A stretch of DNA of 64,000 bases from Bradyrhizobium diazoefficiens (lineage in GTDB: Bacteria > Pseudomonadota > Alphaproteobacteria > Rhizobiales > Xanthobacteraceae): positions 3,903,001-3,967,000 of the forward strand of contig NZ_CP067100.1 of assembly GCF_016616235.1 (NCBI RefSeq). Direction: 5' to 3'. The position numbers and the translations under genes are program-made. Positions within the stretch are counted from its first letter, which is position 1. The number at the start of each line of letters is the position of its first letter. Of the stretch, positions 49,377 to 56,775 are shown one piece after another. The notes below the pieces were generated by a model. It searched no databases, was not told where the DNA came from, and saw nothing but the letters and a program-made list of their open reading frames with translations.

Positions 49377-49416
49377 AGCAACAAGAACCGTTGGCATAAC
49401 AAGAAAGAAACCAGCC

Positions 49417-50658
49417 ATGCACGACAACGACAACCTCACCATCGAACGCCCGACCTTCGTCACCCATCTCGAATGCGCGATGGAGGGCGATCATTACGCC
49501 GCCGATCAGATCCACAACCTCTCCAAGGCGGGCAAGCCGTTGCTGGTGCGCTACGACCTCGCCGGCGTGAAGAAGGCGCTGACCAAGAATACGCTGGCAC
49601 AGCGCCCGGCCGACATGTGGCGCTACCGCGAGTTGCTGCCGGTGCGCAAATGCAAGGATATCGTCTCGCTCGGTGAAGTGACGACGCCGCTGATCCGGCT
49701 GCCGAAGCTCGGCGCAAAACTTGGCGGCGGCGAGATCATCGTCAAGGACGAGGGACGGCTGCCGACCGGCTCGTTCAAGGCGCGCGGCCTCGTCATGGCA
49801 GTGTCGATGGGCAAGGCGCTCGGCATCAAGCACATGGCGATGCCGACCAACGGCAATGCCGGCGCGGCGCTCGCGGCCTATGCAACGAGCTGCGGCATCA
49901 AGACCACGATCTTCTGCCCGGCCGATACGCCCGAAGTGAATGTCAGCGAGATCGAGCTCCAGGGCGCGACCGTCTACCGCGTCAACGGCTATATCGATGA
50001 CTGCGGCAAGATCGTCGGAGAAGGAAAAGCAAAAGTCGGCTGGTTCGACACCTCGACCTTGAAGGAGCCGTACCGCATCGAAGGCAAGAAGACGATGGGC
50101 CTCGAGCTCGCCGAGCAGCTCGGCTGGGACGTGCCCGACGTGATCTTCTACCCGACCGGCGGCGGCACCGGCCTGATCGGCATGTGGAAGGCCTTCGACG
50201 AGCTCGAGAAGATCGGCTTCATCGGATCAAAGCGCCCGCGCATGGTCGCGGTGCAGGCCTCCGGCTGCGCACCGATGGTGCGCGCCTATGAGGCCGGCAC
50301 CGAGCATGCGACGCGCTGGGAGGACGCTCACACTATTGCCTCCGGCATCCGCGTGCCGCAGGCGATCGGCGATTTTCTCATCCTGCGCGCCGTGCGCGAG
50401 AGCAAGGGCTTTGCGATTGCAGTGGACGACGACAAGATCTCGGCAGCGCTGAGCGAGGTCGCGCGCGAGGAGGGGCTGCTGCTGTGCCCCGAGGGTGCCG
50501 CGACCTATGCCGCCTACAAGGACAGTCTTGCCGACGGCCGCGTCAACAAGACCGATCGCGTGATGCTGTTCAACTGCGCGAGCGGCCTGAAATATCCACT
50601 GCCGCCGGTCACGCGCACGCTCGATCGCCACAAGCCGATCGACTACACGCAGTTCTGA
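49417..50658 (+). CDS. Threonine synthase-like PLP enzyme
   Basis: A 413-residue fold-type II PLP enzyme. The N-terminal HLECAMEGDHYAADQIHNLS, with a single Cys, resembles the start of plant-type threonine synthases. The PLP Lys is in GRLPTGSFKARGLVMAV, the phosphate-binding part is TNGNAGAALAAYAT, and the Gly-rich loop is YPTGGGTGLIGMWKAF. Annotated thrC usually lies elsewhere, so this may be a second copy or a diaminopropionate/threonine-dehydratase-like relative. No SAM domain seen. It follows a REP-like element. Confidence 0.82.
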   Translation: MHDNDNLTIERPTFVTHLECAMEGDHYAADQIHNLSKAGKPLLVRYDLAGVKKALTKNTLAQRPADMWRYRELLPVRKCKDIVSLGEVTTPLIRLPKLGAKLGGGEIIVKDEGRLPTGSFKARGLVMAVSMGKALGIKHMAMPTNGNAGAALAAYATSCGIKTTIFCPADTPEVNVSEIELQGATVYRVNGYIDDCGKIVGEGKAKVGWFDTSTLKEPYRIEGKKTMGLELAEQLGWDVPDVIFYPTGGGTGLIGMWKAFDELEKIGFIGSKRPRMVAVQASGCAPMVRAYEAGTEHATRWEDAHTIASGIRVPQAIGDFLILRAVRESKGFAIAVDDDKISAALSEVAREEGLLLCPEGAATYAAYKDSLADGRVNKTDRVMLFNCASGLKYPLPPVTRTLDRHKPIDYTQF

Positions 50659-50667
50659 CTTGCTTCT

Positions 50668-50824
50668 CCCTCGCCCCGCTTGCGGGGGCGCGACGAGCTT
50701 CGCTCGCGCTGGGAGGGTTGGGGTGAGGGGAAGTCTCCGCGGGAGCGGTGACAGTTGGGTTCGTGGAGGCGCCCCTCACCCGAAAGCTTCGCTTTCGACC
50801 TCTCCCCGCACGCGGGGAGAGGTG
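50668..50824. repeat. Composite intergenic repeat with CCTCTCCCCGC hairpin
   Basis: Contains three nested palindromes: GGGTGAGGGG/CCCCTCACCC (50721-50730 and 50772-50781), CGAAAG/CTTTCG (50781-50797) and CCTCTCCCCGC/GCGGGGAGAGG (50799-50822). Such blocks recur between genes in many Proteobacteria, including Bradyrhizobium. The ribosome site of the next gene begins just after it. Confidence 0.8.
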
Positions 50825-50857
50825 AATAAAGGAAGAAGACATCGCCGGGAGAGCACA

Positions 50858-51829
50858 ATGAAGAAGGCCATCTGGGCCGGGCTGATCGGTATTCTCGCTG
50901 TCACGGGTGCCGCGCGCGCCGACGATTATCCCTCGCATCCCATCACCATCATCGTTCCCTTCGCCGCCGGCGGGCCGTCGGATGCGATGGCACGCGTGCT
51001 CGCCGAGCGGATGCGCACGACGCTCGGCCAGCCCCTGGTGATCGAGAACGTCACCGGCGCCGGCGGCTCGATCGGCGTCGGCCGTGCCGTGCAGTCGCCG
51101 CCGGACGGTTACACCATCTCCTTTGGTCATCTCGGCACCCACGTCGCCAACGGCGCCGTCTACAAGCTCAAATACGACCTCGTTGCCGATCTCGAGCCGG
51201 TCGTGCTGCTGCCGAGCAACCCGATGATCGTCGTCAGCAAGACCGCAGTGCCCGCGACCTCGCTGAAGGAGCTGCTGGCATGGCTGAAGACGAGACCGTC
51301 GCCGCCGACCGCCGGCACGGCCGGCGCAGGCTCAGGCAGCCACATCGCCGGCGTCTATTTCGAGAGCGTGTCCGGCATCAAGCTGCAATACGTGCCGTAT
51401 CGCGGCACCGCCCCGGCCCTGAACGATCTCATCGCCGGCCAGATCGACCTCATCGTCGACCAGACCTCCAACTCCATCAATCAGGTCCGCGCCGGCACCA
51501 TCCGCGCCTACGCCATCACCGACGACAAGCGCCTGGCTTCTGCGCCCGAGATTCCGACCGCGGAGGAGGCGGGCCTGAAAGGCTTCAACATGACGCTGTG
51601 GTCGGGAATGTGGGTGCCGAAGGGCACGCCGAAGGAGATCGTCACCAAGCTCAACGCCGCCGCCGTCGAAGCGCTGAACGATCCCGCCGTGAAGAAGCAG
51701 CTCGAAAGCCAGGGCCTGGAAATGACGCCAAAGGACCAGCTCACGCCCGAAGCGCTCGGCGCGCGGCAGAAGGCCGAGATCGCAAAATGGTGGCCGATCA
51801 TCAAGGCCGCGAACATCAAGGTCGATTGA
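50858..51829 (+). CDS. TctC/Bug-family periplasmic solute-binding protein
   Basis: A 323-residue tripartite-tricarboxylate-type receptor. Signal peptide KAIWAGLIGILAVTGAARA is cleaved before DDYPSHPITIIVPFAAGG, the usual Bug-family start. Later marks are GAGGSIGVGRAVQSPPDGYT and YRGTAPALNDLIAGQIDLI. GGGAG lies 6 bases before the ATG. No TctA/TctB permease genes are adjacent, so it is an orphan receptor; such orphans are common in Bradyrhizobium. Ligand unknown, often a carboxylate. Confidence 0.93.
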   Translation: MKKAIWAGLIGILAVTGAARADDYPSHPITIIVPFAAGGPSDAMARVLAERMRTTLGQPLVIENVTGAGGSIGVGRAVQSPPDGYTISFGHLGTHVANGAVYKLKYDLVADLEPVVLLPSNPMIVVSKTAVPATSLKELLAWLKTRPSPPTAGTAGAGSGSHIAGVYFESVSGIKLQYVPYRGTAPALNDLIAGQIDLIVDQTSNSINQVRAGTIRAYAITDDKRLASAPEIPTAEEAGLKGFNMTLWSGMWVPKGTPKEIVTKLNAAAVEALNDPAVKKQLESQGLEMTPKDQLTPEALGARQKAEIAKWWPIIKAANIKVD

Positions 51830-51889
51830 GGCGCGCGCGCTTCTGGTGTGCGGCCAAGTCATTCAACCACGTCGCCGATCGCCGGGCGA

Positions 51890-52276
51890 TCACTCCGTGG
51901 ATTCGTCACCTGCTGTCAGCGCCACCTCCAGGCATTTCATCAGATCCGACGCGGTGAACGGCTTGCCAAGAAAGCAGGTAGCCCCGGCTTTGTGTGCACG
52001 CAAACGTACGTTGTCATCCGGGAAAGCTGTGATCAAAATGAATGGCGTGGCCGAACCCTGGGCGCGCATCTGCGTCAGCAGATCGATTCCGCTCGTCACA
52101 GGCATCTGCACGTCCGCGATCACGCACGAGGTGCCGTGCAAGTCGGCCGAGGCCAAAAATTCGTTGGCGGAAGCGAATGTGTGCACGGTGTATCCGCGCG
52201 ATTCCAAGAGATTGTTGATCGCGGCCCGCACGGAGGGGTCGTCATCAAGCACCGAAATGACCGAAGCCACTGACAA
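51890..52276 (-). CDS. Stand-alone receiver-domain response regulator
   Basis: A 128-residue CheY-like protein with no output domain. The acidic pocket is VLDDDPSVRAAI (D11-D13), the phosphorylation site is D55 in VIADVQMPVTSGIDLL, and the conserved Lys is K105 in FLGKPFTASDLM. The TTG at 52276 is preferred because GAGGAG lies 9 bases upstream and the receiver begins there; a longer frame to 52327 has no ribosome site. It is the third member of a same-strand run with a FixJ-type regulator and a PAS kinase, and probably receives phosphate from it. Confidence 0.87.
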   Translation of the reverse strand: MSVASVISVLDDDPSVRAAINNLLESRGYTVHTFASANEFLASADLHGTSCVIADVQMPVTSGIDLLTQMRAQGSATPFILITAFPDDNVRLRAHKAGATCFLGKPFTASDLMKCLEVALTAGDESTE

Positions 52277-52369
52277 GACGTGCGCTCCTCGCCCGGGATT
52301 ACGCTTGCCGTCGCTACGGCCACACATGCGCGCAAGGTGAACCTGCCAGTCATCATTGGAAACTCATAC

Positions 52370-53041
52370 TTAGGTTTGTACGTCGGGGTTGCCGGGCCGA
52401 ATCCCGAGCGCTTCACTCATTCTCACGAGGTCGGCGAGGGACTTCGCACCCATTTTGCGCATGATCTGGCCGCGATAGATCTTGACGGTGATTTCCGCCA
52501 ATCCGAGTTGGGCGGCCACTTGCTTGTTCATCAGGCCGGACGTGACCAGTGATAGTACGTCCCGCTCGCGCGAGGTGAGTGACTCGAAACGTGATCTGAC
52601 GTTCGAGACGGTCTTGTTGAGATCGCGGCGCCTGCGGTCCCGCTCGATCGCAGCCTGGACTGCGTCCAGGATGTCCTGGTCGCGAACCGGCTTGGTCAGG
52701 AAATCGATCGCGCCGCTCTTCATGGCCCGAACCGTCATGGGAATATCGCCGTGACCGGTGATGAAAATGATGGGTGTGTGGATGTTTGCCTTGGCAAGAT
52801 CGCTCTGCAGGTCAAGGCCGCTAACTCCGGGCAGGCGGATGTCGAGCACCAGGCAACTGGGAACTTCCGGGGGCTTGGTCTGGAGGAGCTGCGGCGCAGA
52901 GCCGAACGCTTCCACCTTGAGACCGACCGACTCGAAGAGGTTGGTGAGCGCACGGCGCATGGAGGCGTCGTCGTCGACAATGAAGACGATCGGCTGATCG
53001 CCGTTCTCCTGTGGCGGCGAATGCCCCCTGCGCTCGGTCAC
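52370..53041 (-). CDS. FixJ/NarL-family response regulator
   Basis: A 223-residue two-domain regulator. The receiver has [13 protein letters not shown]67 in [16 protein letters not shown] and K117 in [13 protein letters not shown]. The C-terminal LuxR-type HTH is [20 protein letters not shown] then [18 protein letters not shown]. It is the FixJ/NodW/TtsR-like class. The start overlaps the histidine kinase stop by 4 bases (ATGA), so both are made together. Probable DNA target: the divergent promoter region around 55024-55514. Confidence 0.93.
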   Translation of the reverse strand: MTERRGHSPPQENGDQPIVFIVDDDASMRRALTNLFESVGLKVEAFGSAPQLLQTKPPEVPSCLVLDIRLPGVSGLDLQSDLAKANIHTPIIFITGHGDIPMTVRAMKSGAIDFLTKPVRDQDILDAVQAAIERDRRRRDLNKTVSNVRSRFESLTSRERDVLSLVTSGLMNKQVAAQLGLAEITVKIYRGQIMRKMGAKSLADLVRMSEALGIRPGNPDVQT

Positions 53042-55023
53042 GGTGCTTCCTCTCGATGGAAGGGCAGGGTGATCTGAAAAATCGCGCCGCCTGCCTGGTT
53101 CGGAGCAGCGGAAAGTCGTCCGCCATGGGCCTCGATAATGGAGCGGCAGATCGACAGCCCCATGCCCATGCCGCTGGACTTCGTGGTAAAGAACGGCATG
53201 AACAGGCGGTCGATGGCCTCTTCGCTGATGCCGACGCCGCAGTCGGAGACGCTCACCAGCACCGCGCCATCGCCGTCCGCTGCTGAGCGGATCGCCAGCT
53301 CGCGCGGGCGATCATCGACGCCTTCCATGGCCTCGATCCCGTTCATGATCAGGTTGATCAAGACCTGTTGCAATTGGATTCGATCGCCAAAGATTTTGGG
53401 CAGAGCCGACGAGAGCTCCATTCGCACCGACACGGCGTGGCTGGCCATCTCGCGCTGCACCAGCGCGACGGCCTCGCGCACGACCACGTTTGCATCGAGC
53501 GGAACCATCTCGATGTCGGACCGCTTGGCGAGCGCCCGAACGTGACGGATCACGTCGCTGGCACGCGTGCCGTCCTCGATGATCCACTCCACGGAGCGTC
53601 GTGCCGCCTTGAGATCGGGCGGACTGCGCTGCAGCCAACCAAGGCAAGCGTCGGCGTTTGCGATCACTGCAGCGAGAGGCTGGTTGATTTCATGGGCGAT
53701 TGAAGCGGTCAGCTCGCCCAGTGTCGTGACGCGCGTCACATGGGCGAGTTCTGCTTGGGCCTTGCGCAGCGCCTCTTCGGCCTGATCGGCCCGGATCGCG
53801 GCGGTCACGTCGGTACAGACGCCACGATAGCCCAGAAAATTCCCGTCGGCGTCGAAGAACGGCTTGCCGCTGGTTCGGACATAGATCGGCTGCCCGTTGC
53901 GGTCTCTGCTGCGATACACCAGATCGCGGAACGGGATGTGGGCGTCGAGCGCCGCCCGGTGTTGTTGCCATTTTTCGGGTTCGAGATCGGCGTCCGGCGC
54001 GATGTCCCAACGCGTGAGGCCGATCAGTCCCGCGGGGGTGGTCACGGTATCGGAGTGCTGCGATATGTGGGTGACGCGATGGTCCGGCCCCGTCTCCCAG
54101 AACCAGTCTGAGGCGGTTTCGGCATAGTCGCGAAAGCGCTGCTCGCTCTCACGCAGCCTGCGCTCTGCCTCCTTGGTCGCCGTGATGTCACTCACCGACC
54201 CCACAAACTCTACGTGACCGCCGGAATCTCGCATGGCCCGGGCTACCGCTCGAACGTACTTGATGGAACCGTCGGGCATCACCAGCCGGTATTCGTGATC
54301 GTAATCTTTCCCTTCGCGCGCGGCGCGACCTGTGATCCGTTGCACCGCGAGCCGGTCCTCCGGATGGATCCGCTGGAGCATCACCGGGATCTGCGGCTTG
54401 CTTCCCTCATCGCATTCGAAAATGCGATAGGTCTCCTTGGACCAGGTGATCTCGCCGGTTGCGGCGCGCCAGCCGAAACTGCCGGTGTGGCTCAATTCCT
54501 GCGCCTGGGCGAGGTAAGCTTCGCTCTGTCGCAGCGCATTCTCCGCTTCCTTGCGCTCCGTGATGTTCTCGCAGGCGACTAGCACGATGGGCTCGTTGTT
54601 GGCCCGCAGCATGGTCTTGGCGTTCTCGCGCACCCACAGCACCGAGCCGTCCTTGCGCACTTTCCGGATCTCCCAGGTGTGCGACTGATCGACGGTCTTG
54701 AGGCACAGCGCGACACACGCACGGACGAAATCGCGATCTTCCTCGAAGAAGACGTCCAGGACCGATCGGCCGATCAACTCCGCGGCCGTATAGCCCAGTT
54801 GTGCGGCGCCGAACGTGTTCACGTTGATCACGGTTCCGCTCCGGTCGACCATGAAGTACATGACCGGATTGTGCTCGAAGACCTGCTGCCACTGCTTGAC
54901 TGCCTCCTGCAGACCGACGTCACCGGACTCGGTGCGCGGCTTGGGGGCAACGGCTAGCCGGATACAGCCGACGACGAGTTGCGCGGCTGATTTCCCGAAC
55001 GTTGCTGCTCGGCCCGGCTTCAT
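53038..55023 (-). CDS. Soluble PAS-domain sensor histidine kinase
   Basis: With a start at 55023 (GGGAG 8 bases upstream) the protein is 661 residues without membrane segments. It carries three PAS domains: one about 45-155 ([20 protein letters not shown]), a second about 165-290 ([18 protein letters not shown]), and a third about 300-420 ([18 protein letters not shown]). The phosphoacceptor is H444 in [15 protein letters not shown], and the ATP lid is [18 protein letters not shown] then [18 protein letters not shown]. This is the FixL/NodV class. No heme-ligand His of FixL is obvious. A reading frame extends upstream to 55293 but lacks features. Cognate regulator: 52370-53041. Confidence 0.9.
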   Translation of the reverse strand: MKPGRAATFGKSAAQLVVGCIRLAVAPKPRTESGDVGLQEAVKQWQQVFEHNPVMYFMVDRSGTVINVNTFGAAQLGYTAAELIGRSVLDVFFEEDRDFVRACVALCLKTVDQSHTWEIRKVRKDGSVLWVRENAKTMLRANNEPIVLVACENITERKEAENALRQSEAYLAQAQELSHTGSFGWRAATGEITWSKETYRIFECDEGSKPQIPVMLQRIHPEDRLAVQRITGRAAREGKDYDHEYRLVMPDGSIKYVRAVARAMRDSGGHVEFVGSVSDITATKEAERRLRESEQRFRDYAETASDWFWETGPDHRVTHISQHSDTVTTPAGLIGLTRWDIAPDADLEPEKWQQHRAALDAHIPFRDLVYRSRDRNGQPIYVRTSGKPFFDADGNFLGYRGVCTDVTAAIRADQAEEALRKAQAELAHVTRVTTLGELTASIAHEINQPLAAVIANADACLGWLQRSPPDLKAARRSVEWIIEDGTRASDVIRHVRALAKRSDIEMVPLDANVVVREAVALVQREMASHAVSVRMELSSALPKIFGDRIQLQQVLINLIMNGIEAMEGVDDRPRELAIRSAADGDGAVLVSVSDCGVGISEEAIDRLFMPFFTTKSSGMGMGLSICRSIIEAHGGRLSAAPNQAGGAIFQITLPFHREEAP

Positions 55024-55514
55024 CGCAGACGCTCCCGGCGCTCTCTGCGTGAACGCAAGTAGAGCACGTTGCCGCTGGAGGAGCAATTCCGGCCAAAGTC
55101 GGATGGCGGGCAGGGCCTTTCGTCTTTGAATGACTGCTTCCTGTCCTATCCACCGCGGCGCATTAAGCTTGCCGTGCCAGGCGAGTTTTTCGCGGCCGCC
55201 GTGCAACTGATGCAGCGTGCGCCGTCTCGTTGAACGAGCTCCAGCGCGAAGGTCCCGGGCGACCACGGGCAAACCTAGGTATAGCGGCTCCAATCCTAGT
55301 CATGTCGGCCATTTACCTCCGTACAATTGAGCGCTTCGTACCGGGCGGACTACCCTCACGACCAATCGGGAATGTCGACCAGTCGATCGCGGCAAGCGCA
55401 CGAGAACGGGTCTGAAGCTTGCGGCTGAAGCATCTGACCGACAGGCAACGACCGAGGACGAGGCCGCCGCCGCACTTCTCGACAGGCAACGGCAAACAAC
55501 AGAGGGAGACAGCA
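55024..55514. promoter_or_regulatory. Divergent regulatory region with a 12-bp direct repeat
   Basis: Nearly 500 bases without convincing coding sequence between the kinase start (leftward) and a small Cys-rich gene (rightward). The 12-base CGACAGGCAACG occurs at 55439-55450 and again at 55480-55491, 41 bp apart, about four helical turns. The second copy ends 23 bases before the ATG at 55515, near where a transcript start would be. This spacing suits binding of a regulator to one face of the DNA. Confidence 0.5.
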
Positions 55515-55724
55515 ATGTGCGATGCATCCGTTGTTCCTGAGCGTGCCCTATCCCAGTCTGAACGTTGCTCTACAAGCAATGGCTGCGCGGTGTGTGGCGG
55601 CAAGTTCGGTCTGATCCGGTACTATTCCTGGTGCACTGCGCTCTGCTCCAAGAAGTGCGTTGATCGCTTCCGCGCACGGCGCGAACGCGACCGCCAGTGG
55701 CTGTTCCGTGCCCTGATTGCGTGA
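55515..55724 (+). CDS. Small Cys-rich (treble-clef-like) protein
   Basis: A 69-residue cytoplasmic protein. The cysteine pattern is CAVCGGKFGLI, then SWCTALCSKKCVDRF, i.e. CxxC followed by CxxxCxxxC, which suggests one bound zinc. The C-terminus is strongly basic (RARRERDRQW). GGGAGACAGCA precedes the ATG. First gene of a four-gene run of small Cys-rich proteins facing a two-component system. I recall similar proteins in Bradyrhizobium but know no function; nucleic-acid or protein binding is plausible. Confidence 0.7.
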   Translation: MCDASVVPERALSQSERCSTSNGCAVCGGKFGLIRYYSWCTALCSKKCVDRFRARRERDRQWLFRALIA

Positions 55725-55778
55725 GGCTGAATTGGAGAGCTGACACCGTTCAGCAGGTCAAAACCGGGAGCCGACGCT

Positions 55779-56171
55779 TTGAACCACTCATGCAAGCTCT
55801 TCTGCTCGATGGTTCTCCTCTGCTCCACCGCAGCGGCCCAGGCGCAGGAGACGGGACACGGTGCCGCTCATCGCCAGCACCCACCCCAGGACCGGGAGCT
55901 GCACGAAAAATTCTATTCGACCTGGCACATGCCGGATAATCCGAGGCTCAGCTGCTGCAACAGCGCTGACTGCTACCCGACGGAGATCAAGTACATCGAC
56001 GGCCGGATCTATGCACGGCGCAGGGAGGACGGGAGATACATCCTCGTCCCACCGCAAAAAGTGGAGCGAAACAGGGATAATCCGGACGGCCGAAACCACC
56101 TTTGCGCTCCACCGCCCGCACTGTCTCCGTTGGACGGCGTCTACTGTTTCGCTTTGGGAGGTGCCACATGA
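55779..56171 (+). CDS. Exported Cys-rich hypothetical protein
   Basis: A 130-residue protein with TTG start (GGGAG 7 bases upstream). Residues 1-22 form a signal peptide (LFCSMVLLCSTAAAQAQ). The mature part begins with His-rich text (GHGAAHRQHPPQD) and has STWHMPDNPRLSCCNSADCY, a paired-Cys core, followed by ILVPPQKVERNRDNPDG and HLCAPPP. The CCNxxDC wording is found in other exported rhizobial proteins of unknown role. His and Cys content would suit metal binding. Its stop overlaps the next start by 4 bases. Confidence 0.72.
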   Translation: MNHSCKLFCSMVLLCSTAAAQAQETGHGAAHRQHPPQDRELHEKFYSTWHMPDNPRLSCCNSADCYPTEIKYIDGRIYARRREDGRYILVPPQKVERNRDNPDGRNHLCAPPPALSPLDGVYCFALGGAT

Positions 56172-56362
56172 GATTCGCATTCGTGCTGGTGAATGACAGG
56201 ACGCCATTCCGGAAAACCTGGTGCTTGCAGTGCTGCGAGGACATCCGCGGCAGCTATCTGCGCGAGATCGGGACCCAACTGCCTTACTGCGACTATGAAT
56301 GCTACGCGCTGTTCCGCGAAACCCTGGCGGAGCAGAAGGATCGGGTGAGGGCGGCGTCATGA
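56168..56362 (+). CDS. Small Cys-knuckle protein, paralogue 1
   Basis: A 64-residue cytoplasmic protein. It begins MRFAFVLVNDRTPFRKTWCL; the knuckle is CLQC, then YLREIGTQLPYCDYECYALF. Four Cys in a CxxC/CxxxC array suggest a zinc site. Compared with the next gene, R-x3-[WA]-C-x2-C, Y-[LV]-R and YCDY-[ED]-CY are shared, so the two arose by tandem duplication. Both ends overlap neighbours by 4 bases (ATGA), giving strict coupling. No known family recognised. Confidence 0.75.
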   Translation: MRFAFVLVNDRTPFRKTWCLQCCEDIRGSYLREIGTQLPYCDYECYALFRETLAEQKDRVRAAS

Positions 56363-56700
56363 AGTTCGTGGTGGTCAATCATGAGCCGCCGTCGCGCGAG
56401 GCCGCGTGCAGCACCTGCTCACAGCCGCTGCGATCCGGCTATGTCCGGCATGCGCAGACGCAGCGCCGCTACTGCGACTACGATTGCTACGGGCGCGACG
56501 AACTTGTCAGGTTGTTGATGCCGTGGTGGATGCCCGGGCGCAGAGTGCCGGCCGCCGGGAACATGATCGAGATGTTGGCGATGCTGAGTGCCGTCTCGTG
56601 CTGGAGCTGCACGATCCAGATGTGGACCTTCGCAAGAGCCCTGACCGGCGCATATTTGGGCGGCCGCGACCTGATCACGACGGAAGGAGGTGACACCTAG
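56359..56700 (+). CDS. Small Cys-knuckle protein, paralogue 2 with extended C-terminus
   Basis: A 113-residue protein. The first half repeats the knuckle of the previous gene: EAACSTCSQPLRSGYVRHAQ followed by RRYCDYDCYGRDEL. The second half (residues 55-113) is hydrophobic and includes AGNMIEMLAMLSAVSCWSCT, which could be a membrane segment or a protein-interaction surface and adds another CxxC (CWSC). ATGA overlap with the upstream gene. Last gene of the run; unknown function. Confidence 0.7.
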   Translation: MKFVVVNHEPPSREAACSTCSQPLRSGYVRHAQTQRRYCDYDCYGRDELVRLLMPWWMPGRRVPAAGNMIEMLAMLSAVSCWSCTIQMWTFARALTGAYLGGRDLITTEGGDT

Positions 56701-56775
56701 CTGCGCGACTGCACTCGCGTGGAAGCCGCAGCAACGCAACCTCGCAGGCGCCGCGTCCAGCCCCGGCGGCGCCGA

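Noticed and set aside
55024..55293. 90-residue N-terminal extension of the PAS kinase
   Set aside because: Arg-rich text without domain resemblance, no ribosome site at 55293, and a good one before 55023.
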